Assembly (NCBI GenBank): GCA_902545945.1
Contig: CACCID010000002.1
Location: forward strand, 1-64,000
Reading direction: 5' to 3'
Length of the DNA stretch: 64,000 bases
Source of the DNA: an uncultured Pelagibacteraceae bacterium
GTDB taxonomy: Bacteria > Pseudomonadota > Alphaproteobacteria > Pelagibacterales > Pelagibacteraceae
Positions 18,526-25,190 of the stretch are shown in pieces. The first letter of the stretch is position 1. Every line of letters begins with the position of its first letter. The translations under genes were made by a program, and so were the position numbers. The notes beneath the pieces were generated by a model, which made no database searches, was not told the DNA's origin, and saw only the letters and a program-made list of their open reading frames with translations.

Positions 18526-19298
18526 GAAAAGTAAATTTATCTATATCTGGATGTATGGGAAGAATGGGTCAACAACTCATTAAATCTTCAAAAAAAGATA
18601 AAAATTTTAAATTGGTATCATTAACAGAGAGTAGATTTATTAATAAAAAAATTGCTGGTTTAAAACCATCTAAAAACAGCATTGAGGCATTTACAAAATC
18701 TAATGTAATAATTGACTTTACTGTTCCTAAATGCACATTAGAAATACTTAAGATTGCTTCAAGTTTAAAAAAAAGAGTTGTTATAGGAACGACTGGTTTT
18801 ACAAAAAAAGAAGAAGATTTAATAAAAAAGTTTTCTAGAAAAATTCCTATACTTAAGGCAGGTAATATGAGTTTAGGAGTAAATTTACTAATGTATTTAA
18901 CTGAAATCACTTCAAAATCTCTTGGAAATAATTTTTTAAGTAAAGTATATGAGGTTCATCATAAACATAAAATTGATTATCCATCTGGAACAGCTTTAAT
19001 GCTTGGTAAAGGAATAGCTGATGGAAAAAATAAAAATTTTTATAATTTAATTGGAAAAAAATATTTAAATAAAAGATCTTTTCCTTATGCAAAAAAAATT
19101 AACTTTAATTCAATTCGTAAAGGTGAAGTTATTGGAGAACATGAAGTAAGATTTTCTAGTGGAAAAGAAATTATAAAACTAAATCACGAGTCTTTTGATA
19201 GAGCTTTATATTCTGAAGGTGCTTTAACGGCTGCTGCTTGGCTAATGTCAAAAAAAGCAGGCCTTTATTCGATGAGAGACCTTCTAAGCTTTAAGTGA
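18522..19298 (+). CDS. dapB: 4-hydroxy-tetrahydrodipicolinate reductase
   Basis: DapB makes tetrahydrodipicolinate in the lysine/diaminopimelate pathway. The 258-residue protein has the nucleotide-binding motif SGCMGRMGQQL near the N-terminus, GTTGF near residue 90 and the family signature EVHHKHKIDYPSGTAL around residues 145-160. The start overlaps the preceding small ORF by 4 bases, and the stop overlaps the GTG start of nth. Confidence 0.96.
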   Translation: MRKVNLSISGCMGRMGQQLIKSSKKDKNFKLVSLTESRFINKKIAGLKPSKNSIEAFTKSNVIIDFTVPKCTLEILKIASSLKKRVVIGTTGFTKKEEDLIKKFSRKIPILKAGNMSLGVNLLMYLTEITSKSLGNNFLSKVYEVHHKHKIDYPSGTALMLGKGIADGKNKNFYNLIGKKYLNKRSFPYAKKINFNSIRKGEVIGEHEVRFSSGKEIIKLNHESFDRALYSEGALTAAAWLMSKKAGLYSMRDLLSFK

Positions 19299-19948
19299 AC
19301 AATAGAGAAAAAGCTAAAATTATTTTAAGGATATTAAATAAAACTTATCCTAAAGTTCCCGTACCTTTAAATTATAAAAACACTTTTACACTTTTAGTCT
19401 CAGTTCTTCTTTCAGCACAATGTACAGACGTGAATGTTAATAATGTTACAAAAGAAATTTACCCAAAGTATAATAAGCCTCACCATTTTGTAAAACTTGG
19501 CAGAAAAAAAATTGAAAGATTAATAAAGAGAATTGGAATATTTAGAATTAAAGCGAAAAGCATATTTTACTTATCAAAAACATTAGTTGAAAAATATAAA
19601 GGCAAAGTGCCAAAAACTTACGAAGAGCTAGAGCGATTGCCTGGAGTGGGCCACAAAACTGCCAGTGTTGTTATGTCTCAAGGTTTTGGTTTTCCTGCTT
19701 TTCCAGTAGATACACACATTCATAGACTAGCTCAAAGATGGGGTTTAACGAGTGGAAAGGACGTTGTACAAACTGAAAAAGATTTAAAAGCAGTTTTTCC
19801 TAAAAAATACTGGAATAAACTACATCTACAAATAATTTGGTATGGAAGAGAATATTGCAAGGCTAGAGATTGTTATGGAATATCTTGTAAAATATGTAAA
19901 AGCTGTTATCCCAATAGAAAAAAACCTGTTAAAACCAAAAAAGCTTAG
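19295..19948 (+). CDS. nth: Endonuclease III, with unusual cysteine spacing
   Basis: This 217-residue HhH-GPD DNA glycosylase/AP lyase removes oxidised pyrimidines. The helix-hairpin-helix LPGVGHKTA contains the catalytic Lys121, and Asp139 follows in PVDTH. The start is GTG at 19295, overlapping the dapB stop (GTGA). The C-terminal iron-sulfur region has cysteines at 188, 193, 198, 201 and 204. This does not fit the normal C-x6-C-x2-C-x5-C spacing, so a [4Fe-4S] cluster, if bound, is held differently. The rest of the protein looks fully conserved. Confidence 0.93.
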   Translation: MNNREKAKIILRILNKTYPKVPVPLNYKNTFTLLVSVLLSAQCTDVNVNNVTKEIYPKYNKPHHFVKLGRKKIERLIKRIGIFRIKAKSIFYLSKTLVEKYKGKVPKTYEELERLPGVGHKTASVVMSQGFGFPAFPVDTHIHRLAQRWGLTSGKDVVQTEKDLKAVFPKKYWNKLHLQIIWYGREYCKARDCYGISCKICKSCYPNRKKPVKTKKA

Positions 19949-20878
19949 ATGAAAGTTTTAGGAATAGGCAACGCTATCGTTGATGTAATTTGTAAAGTTG
20001 AAGACAAATTTATTGCTCAAAATAAATTAACAAAAAGTACAATGAAACTCGTAGATGAAATTGAGTTTAAAAAATTACTATCTAATCTTAAAATTGAGGA
20101 AACTATTTCTGGAGGTTCTGTGGCTAACTCAATAGTAGGTCTATCGCAACTTGGTAATAAGGTAGGTTTTATTGGCAAAGTAAGCGATGATAACTTAGGG
20201 AATAAGTATGAAGAAGGTTTAAAAAAGGAGAGCGTAGAATTCTTTTATTCGAAGAAAAAAGAAATAATTCCAACTGGGACTTGTTTGATACTAATTACAC
20301 CTGACTCTGAGAGAACCATGGTTACTTTTTTAGGCACTGCGGGAAAAATTAATGAAAATGATATTAATACTAGTGCAGTAAAGAATAGTGAAATCTTATT
20401 TCTTGAGGGATATCTTTGGGATGAAGGTGATCCAAAGAAAGCTTTTGAAAAAGCTATAAATAGTGCAAATAAGGTCGCCATGTCATTATCAGACTTATTT
20501 TGTGTAGAGAGGCATAAACAAAACTTTTTAGAGTTAGTTAAGGATAGATTAGATATCATTTTTGCAAACGAGCAAGAATATATGTCATTAATTGATGCTA
20601 AAAAGTTTGATGAGGTAATTAATTTTGCTAAAGAAATAAATAAGTTAATTGTTATTACACGAGGAGACAAAGGCGCAGTCGCAATAAATAAAAATGAAGT
20701 CATAGAATGTTCTGCTAAGAAAAATTTAAAAATAAAAGATTTAACAGGTGCGGGAGATTTATTTGCAGGTGGTTTTCTTCATGGATTAATTAATAACAAA
20801 TCAACTAAAGAGAGTTTAGAGACAGGAACAGAAATGTCCTCGAAAGTCATTCAAATAATAGGGGCTCGACTTAATTAA
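19949..20878 (+). CDS. PfkB-family sugar/nucleoside kinase (adenosine-kinase-like)
   Basis: This 309-residue ribokinase-fold kinase starts VLGIGNAIVDVICKVED. It has the N-terminal PfkB pattern GGSVANSIVGLSQLG near residues 55-69 and the C-terminal signature DLTGAGDLFAGGFLHGL around 267-283, with the catalytic Asp in GAGD. The overall pattern is like the alphaproteobacterial adenosine-kinase-like group, but the substrate is not settled by sequence. It directly abuts nth (no spacer) and ends the plus-strand run begun at grpE. Confidence 0.9.
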   Translation: MKVLGIGNAIVDVICKVEDKFIAQNKLTKSTMKLVDEIEFKKLLSNLKIEETISGGSVANSIVGLSQLGNKVGFIGKVSDDNLGNKYEEGLKKESVEFFYSKKKEIIPTGTCLILITPDSERTMVTFLGTAGKINENDINTSAVKNSEILFLEGYLWDEGDPKKAFEKAINSANKVAMSLSDLFCVERHKQNFLELVKDRLDIIFANEQEYMSLIDAKKFDEVINFAKEINKLIVITRGDKGAVAINKNEVIECSAKKNLKIKDLTGAGDLFAGGFLHGLINNKSTKESLETGTEMSSKVIQIIGARLN

Positions 20879-20899
20879 ACGAATATATAAAAAATTTTA

Positions 20900-21022
20900 T
20901 TAAAAATAATTTGAACTAGTTTTTTTTCTTTTGAAACTTCCTTTGCCCTTTTTTGGTTTAACAACTCTTTTTCTATACTTAGTAGTGTGAAGATCTTTTG
21001 CTATCTTGTTTCTCTTTTTCAC
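20900..21022 (-). CDS. arfA: ArfA-like alternative ribosome-rescue factor, 40 residues
   Basis: A 41-codon minus-strand frame begins with GTG at 21022 and ends with TAA at 20900. The product is strongly basic and contains DLHTTKYRKRVVKPKKGKG followed by SFKRKK. E. coli ArfA has the matching core [21 protein letters not shown], so the Arg-Val and KKGKGS(F/Y)xRK positions line up. ArfA recruits release factor RF2 to ribosomes stalled on mRNAs without a stop codon. The GTG overlaps the TGA of the winged-helix regulator gene (GTGA), which supports translation by coupling. It is shorter than the usual ~55-72 residues. The identification rests on the motif, not on a search. Confidence 0.77.
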   Translation of the reverse strand: MKKRNKIAKDLHTTKYRKRVVKPKKGKGSFKRKKTSSNYF

Positions 21023-21624
21023 AAGTAATAACCACTTTTATTATTAAGGATAAATTTTTCATCCGTAAATTTATCATTTATTTTTTTTCTTAATCTATAA
21101 ATGTGAGTTTCAACTGTATGAGTATCAGCATCTGAAGAATAATTCCAAACTGAAGATAGAATCTTATCCTTTGATACAGGATTCTTGCTATTAAAAAACA
21201 AATCTAAAAGATGAATCTCTTTTTCAGTAAGATTTATAAATTGACCCAATTTAGATAATTTTTTTTCATTTTTATCTAAATAATAATCTTTAATTTTAAT
21301 TGATGAATTCTTGTTAAATTTTTTTTTTGCAGCTATATTTTCTACAACAGTATTAATTTCATTTATAGAAGATGGTAATTCTAAAAATGTATCGTAATTT
21401 CCCAATGTTTTCTTATTATTGTATGCACATATTTTGATTAAACTGCTTTTATCTATAAAATCTTTTTTAACTTTATCTTTTAAAATATCTGTGTGAAAAA
21501 GAATGATATCGCTATTATTATTTGTATAATCAGTTGTGGTGTTAAACTTTAAAAATGGTTTAAGTTCATCTAATGTAGAAACAAAAAAAGCGGGACCTAA
21601 GATTATAACATTTAAATCATGCAT
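21019..21624 (-). CDS. Orphan OmpR-type winged-helix regulator, degenerate receiver
   Basis: This 201-residue protein ends in an OmpR/PhoB-type DNA-binding domain (about 105-201) with LTEKEIHLLDLFF, HTVETHIYRLRKKI and the typical final GYYL. Residues 1-90 have the size of a receiver domain but lack the paired acidic residues and a clear phospho-acceptor aspartate with its context. It is therefore probably not controlled by a histidine kinase, and no kinase gene is adjacent. Its target is unknown. It shares an overlapping start hexamer with the divergent L,D-transpeptidase-fold gene and is coupled to the ArfA-like gene downstream. Confidence 0.85.
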   Translation of the reverse strand: MHDLNVIILGPAFFVSTLDELKPFLKFNTTTDYTNNNSDIILFHTDILKDKVKKDFIDKSSLIKICAYNNKKTLGNYDTFLELPSSINEINTVVENIAAKKKFNKNSSIKIKDYYLDKNEKKLSKLGQFINLTEKEIHLLDLFFNSKNPVSKDKILSSVWNYSSDADTHTVETHIYRLRKKINDKFTDEKFILNNKSGYYL

Positions 21625-22119
21625 ATTTTAATAAATAGAAAATACCTTACCTATAATAAATATAAAGTAAAATGTGCCATAGGTAAAAAGGGGATTGGTT
21701 TAAAAAAAGAAGAAGGTGATTTAATAACACCAGTAGGAAAATATAAAATAAAATACATTTTATACAGAAAAGACAGAATAAAAACCATACAAACAAAGCT
21801 AAAAAAAATTATTATAAAAAAAAATATGGTTTGGTGCGATGACATTAATTCAAAAAATTATAATAATTTGGTAAAATTGCCCTTTAATTATAATTATGAG
21901 AAGCTTTATAGAAAAGAAAATATCTATGATATTATTATCGTATTAAATTATAACATGAACCCTGTTATTAAAAATAAGGGAAGCGCTATTTTCATTCACA
22001 TTGCAAGGAAAAATTTTAAAAAAACTAAAGGCTGTATAGCTGTTAAAAAAAAAGATCTTTTAAAAATTATTAAATATTTAAAAAGAAATACAAAAGTTAA
22101 AATCTTGAACCAAATATAG
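21619..22119 (+). CDS. L,D-transpeptidase (YkuD-fold) protein without signal peptide
   Basis: This 166-residue protein has a YkuD-type catalytic core with His127 (IFIHIAR) and Cys139 in KGCIAV, followed by a short helix. Classical family members cross-link peptidoglycan in the periplasm, but this one has no visible signal peptide or membrane segment, so its location is uncertain. Similar short forms without a signal occur in other alphaproteobacteria. The ATG (21619-21621) adjoins the start of the divergent regulator (21624-21622). The 3' end overlaps the convergent yggS gene by 23 bases. Confidence 0.82.
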   Translation: MHILINRKYLTYNKYKVKCAIGKKGIGLKKEEGDLITPVGKYKIKYILYRKDRIKTIQTKLKKIIIKKNMVWCDDINSKNYNNLVKLPFNYNYEKLYRKENIYDIIIVLNYNMNPVIKNKGSAIFIHIARKNFKKTKGCIAVKKKDLLKIIKYLKRNTKVKILNQI

Positions 22120-22759
22120 AACTTCCAATTCTAAGAAAAGTTGATCTATATTTAACAGCTTTTAGATAATCCGCAGACATTCCCATGCTTAAATCTTCAA
22201 GCCCGAGAGATTGGTTAAGTTCATTAATAGACTTAAAATACTTTTCAGTATTCACATCATTAGGTGGTATCACCATAAGACCTATGACTTTTAAATTTAA
22301 TTCTTTGATACAGTAATTGTAGAAAGAGTCTAACTCATTCACTGAAATTCCTGATTTTTGTATTTCATTTCCAATATTTACCTGAATGAAATATTGCAAT
22401 TTTTTATTTAAATTTCTTTGATGTTTTACAATTTCATCTGCTAACTTTTGATTATCAAGTGAGTGAATGTAATCGAAAGTTTGAACTGCTTCTTTAACCT
22501 TATTTCTTTGAAGTTTTCCAATCATATGCAGTTTTAAATGTTTTGATATTTTTTTTTGTTCAGCCCACTTTGTTTTCGCCTCTTGTACTTTATTTTCACC
22601 AAAATGGTCATGACCATAATCTATAAGAGGTTTTATTTGCTCTAATGAAAATGTCTTACTTACAGCTATAATTTTTGCTGGCTTAATCGGTTCAGCTAGG
22701 GCAATATTAGATTTTATTTTCTCAAATCTTTCTATTATTGTGTTTTTATGTTCGCTCAT
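22097..22759 (-). CDS. yggS: Pyridoxal-phosphate homeostasis protein (YggS/PLPBP)
   Basis: This 220-residue single-domain alanine-racemase-fold protein binds PLP and buffers B6 vitamers. The PLP lysine is Lys35 in IIAVSKTFS. HFGENKVQEA follows near residue 51, HMIGKLQRNKV near 79, and the C-terminal phosphate-binding region is SMGMSADYLKAV. The start overlaps the divergent ThiE-like gene by 12 bases, and the end overlaps the L,D-transpeptidase-fold gene. Confidence 0.95.
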   Translation of the reverse strand: MSEHKNTIIERFEKIKSNIALAEPIKPAKIIAVSKTFSLEQIKPLIDYGHDHFGENKVQEAKTKWAEQKKISKHLKLHMIGKLQRNKVKEAVQTFDYIHSLDNQKLADEIVKHQRNLNKKLQYFIQVNIGNEIQKSGISVNELDSFYNYCIKELNLKVIGLMVIPPNDVNTEKYFKSINELNQSLGLEDLSMGMSADYLKAVKYRSTFLRIGSSIFGSRF

Positions 22760-23320
22760 AAAAAAAAGTATTTTTTAATTATTGAAAATACCAGAGATTT
22801 AGATTTACAAAAAATAAAAAAACGTAATAAATTTTCAGTAATTTATAGAAATTTCGATAATATTGACAATAGATTAAGTTTATTAAAATTTAGAAGAGCT
22901 TGTAAAGTAAAAGGAATAAATTTTTATATAGCTAATGACCTAAAATTAGCAAAATATTTAAATTCAAATGGAGTCTATCTTTCTGCATACAATAAATCTT
23001 TAAATTCTCTAAAATTTAAAAGTTCTAATTTTGAAATTATAGGATCTGCACATAATTCAAGAGAAATTACTATGAAAGTAAATCAAGGATGTAGTTCAAT
23101 TCTATTATCAAAATTGTTCATCGTAGATTATGATAAAAAGGCTTCACACCTAGGTGTTGTTAAATTCAATAACTATCTAAAAATAAATAAATTTCTTATA
23201 CCCCTTGGCGGTATTAATCTTAGCAATTTGAATAACTTAAGTAATGTAAATTCGATCGGATTTGCTTTGTTATCAGAAATAAAAAAAAAGCCGACTAAAA
23301 TAATTAGCCGGCTTTTTTAA
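22748..23320 (+). CDS. Thiamine-phosphate-synthase-like TIM-barrel protein
   Basis: This 190-residue protein belongs to the ThiE/TenI superfamily. GVYLSAYNKSLNSLK, IIGSAHNSREI near residues 97-107 and the phosphate-binding end IPLGGINLSNLNNL followed by IGFALLSEI fit the family. The usual N-terminal lysine/arginine substrate motifs are weak, so it may be TenI-like or a diverged ThiE; catalysis is not proven. It shares its start region with yggS on the other strand. The last codons and the stop lie inside a terminator hairpin. Confidence 0.7.
   Translation: MFAHKKKYFLIIENTRDLDLQKIKKRNKFSVIYRNFDNIDNRLSLLKFRRACKVKGINFYIANDLKLAKYLNSNGVYLSAYNKSLNSLKFKSSNFEIIGSAHNSREITMKVNQGCSSILLSKLFIVDYDKKASHLGVVKFNNYLKINKFLIPLGGINLSNLNNLSNVNSIGFALLSEIKKKPTKIISRLF
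23284..23318. terminator. Bidirectional rho-independent terminator
   Basis: GCCG-A-CTAA and TTAG-C-CGGC (23290-23312) form a nine-pair stem with one mismatch and a five-base loop. It is flanked by an A tract on the left and a T tract on the right, so it can end transcription from both sides. It serves the ThiE-like gene (plus) and the porin gene (minus). The plus-strand gene's stop codon TAA (23318-23320) is formed at the end of the T tract. Confidence 0.85.
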
Positions 23321-23341
23321 ATAATTTACTTTAACGCTTAA

Positions 23342-24427
23342 TTAAAATGCCATTTCTACTGAAAATACAGTATCTTTAACATCTTTGTTTTGCGTGTATG
23401 TAGCATTTTCGTGATCGTTCATTACCACACCAAGTGTCATACCACCCATTGTGTATGCCGCTTGTATACCAGTAGACTCCATCTCGTATTGAGTAGCGTT
23501 TCTAGTAGTTTGTGGTTGAGACTTCTCGTTCTCGTAAGAGATCGATAAGTTATCATTCACGTTAACACCAACTGAGAACTTAGTGTTCTCTACTGACTCT
23601 AATGTGTCAGAAGTTGTTACGTTAACTGGGAATGCAGCGAAGTTTTTGCTGTAACCGATCACAGCTGGACCTGCAGCATAAGTTAAGTAGTATGCTCCAG
23701 ATTCAGGTTTTTGTTGAATTGAACCATTTCCACCGCTTACTTCAAAGTAGTCAGCACCTACTGTTAAACCATCTATAAATGGAATTTCAGATGCTTTAAT
23801 TTGATAGTGAGTTGCTGATGCACTTTTAACTGTTACTGCGATTCCACCTGTAGCAGTCGTATCTACTGTAGATGTCTGTGAATTTACAGAACCTGCATCT
23901 TGGTAATCGTTTGCTTGAGAAGCTTGTCCAGATGGTGCGTAACCAACTTTAAAGCTAATTCCATAAGGAAGTAATCCTGCTGGTGTGTGGTACTGAACGT
24001 TATCGTAACCGTCGATATCATAAGTATCATACATACCTTCAGCATACGAAGTATCAGAAGGTCTTGAGATTACTGATTGAGATGCAGCGTTATCTACACC
24101 TAAAGCACCTTCACCTAACATGATTGCAATAGTTCCTTGCGGAGTTGTTACTGATAATTGAGCGTCGTCGTTAGTTGCACCTGACTCTACTGAGTCGATG
24201 TCGACTGCGTATTTCCATGTGTAACCATTGTCTAGCTCACCAGAAGCACCTAACGTAAATTCGTTTTCTATACCAAGACCTTTTTCAAGGTTGTTGGCAG
24301 CAGCTGTTCCATCAGAAGATGAAATAGCGTAAGATGCTATCGCGCTACCAGTTACTGTTAATTCACCGGCTTTTGCTACACCGAATGAAAATAACACAAC
24401 TGATAACATTGCTATTATTTTTTTCAT
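23342..24427 (-). CDS. Outer-membrane porin
   Basis: From the ATG at 24427 this is a 361-residue protein. It starts with the signal peptide MKKIIAMLSVVLFSFGVAKA and continues GELTVTGSAIASYAISS, the start of a beta-barrel porin. Alternating hydrophobic strands rich in Gly, Ser, Thr and Ala run to the end, and the final residue is Phe (FSVEMAF), the usual BAM recognition signal. An in-frame ATG at 24472 would add 15 residues ahead of the signal peptide and is unlikely. An AAAGGA ribosome-binding site precedes 24427. Base composition is clearly richer in G+C than in the neighbours, consistent with high expression. It would be the general solute pore of the outer membrane. Confidence 0.9.
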   Translation of the reverse strand: MKKIIAMLSVVLFSFGVAKAGELTVTGSAIASYAISSSDGTAAANNLEKGLGIENEFTLGASGELDNGYTWKYAVDIDSVESGATNDDAQLSVTTPQGTIAIMLGEGALGVDNAASQSVISRPSDTSYAEGMYDTYDIDGYDNVQYHTPAGLLPYGISFKVGYAPSGQASQANDYQDAGSVNSQTSTVDTTATGGIAVTVKSASATHYQIKASEIPFIDGLTVGADYFEVSGGNGSIQQKPESGAYYLTYAAGPAVIGYSKNFAAFPVNVTTSDTLESVENTKFSVGVNVNDNLSISYENEKSQPQTTRNATQYEMESTGIQAAYTMGGMTLGVVMNDHENATYTQNKDVKDTVFSVEMAF

Positions 24428-24632
24428 TGTTTTTCCTTTTGTTAATTTGAAATTAATTAAATTAATTTTCATTTTGATTTTTACAGGGTTTTTTGCTGAA
24501 ATTTGAGATTATTTGCCATTTTTCTCAAGTATTTTAAGAATTGTGATATATTTACAACAGTCCAAAAACGTTGATTTATATATAAAAATAGCCATATTCT
24601 ACCATTAAGTTATACTCCAGTCAAAATTAGTC
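24428..24632. promoter_or_regulatory. Divergent promoter region, porin / DUF3576 lipoprotein
   Basis: This 205-base gene-free stretch separates the divergent porin and lipoprotein genes and is the second longest in the window. It must carry both promoters. For the plus strand, TTGATT at 24571-24576 and TATTCT at 24595-24600 with an 18-base spacer are possible -35/-10 boxes. For the minus strand, a TAAAAT-like -10 lies in the TTAAAATAC region around 24530. Both assignments are weak. The long porin leader contains AT-rich repeats of AATTAATT near 24445-24465. Confidence 0.4.
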
Positions 24633-25175
24633 ATGAATTATATATTTTTTGCAAAATTATTCTTTTACATTTTCACTTTCGCAATTCTATCTTCTTGCGG
24701 AAAGGATTTTTTTAAATATTCATCTGCTAAGGATAATCCAGTAATTGGTAAAGAACGAGCAAAAAAAAATGTATCAGAAGGTCGAGGCGTTAACCTTGGT
24801 GGATTGGGAGTTGGTCGTTCAACCACTTATGAATTTAGTACTTCTAATCCCTTATGGAGAGCTTCTTTAGACACTCTAGATTTTATTCCGATGGCTACTA
24901 TAGATTACTCTGGAGGGACCATAGTGTCCGATTGGTATTCGGATGGAACAGAAAAGAATGAGGCTATAAAGATTACAGTTAGATTTTTATCAAATGAGAT
25001 AAGAACAGATAGTTTAAAAATTATAGTGCATAAAAAAATCTGTTCACCCAGTCAGATTTGCAATGTTGATTTAATAAACAACTCAGTCTTAGTTGATGAG
25101 TTGCAAAGCACTATTTTAAGAAAAGCTGTACTAATCGATAAAGAACAACGTTCAAGTAAAACTAAGAAAAGATAA
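24633..25175 (+). CDS. DUF3576 lipoprotein
   Basis: This 180-residue predicted outer-membrane lipoprotein has a hydrophobic signal ending ILSSC, with lipid-anchor Cys22. The conserved DUF3576 core includes NPLWRASLDTLDFIPMATID followed by GGTIVSDWY. The function is unknown. The gene is regularly found immediately upstream of leuS and lptE in alphaproteobacteria, as here (15 bases before leuS), which suggests an envelope role alongside LptE. Confidence 0.88.
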   Translation: MNYIFFAKLFFYIFTFAILSSCGKDFFKYSSAKDNPVIGKERAKKNVSEGRGVNLGGLGVGRSTTYEFSTSNPLWRASLDTLDFIPMATIDYSGGTIVSDWYSDGTEKNEAIKITVRFLSNEIRTDSLKIIVHKKICSPSQICNVDLINNSVLVDELQSTILRKAVLIDKEQRSSKTKKR

Positions 25176-25190
25176 ATTATACCAATTTCT

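Noticed and set aside
20245-20703. A 152-codon open frame on the minus strand inside the PfkB-type kinase gene
   Set aside because: It is antisense to a gene with clear PfkB signatures and has low-complexity Ser/Phe/Leu content, typical of a shadow frame.
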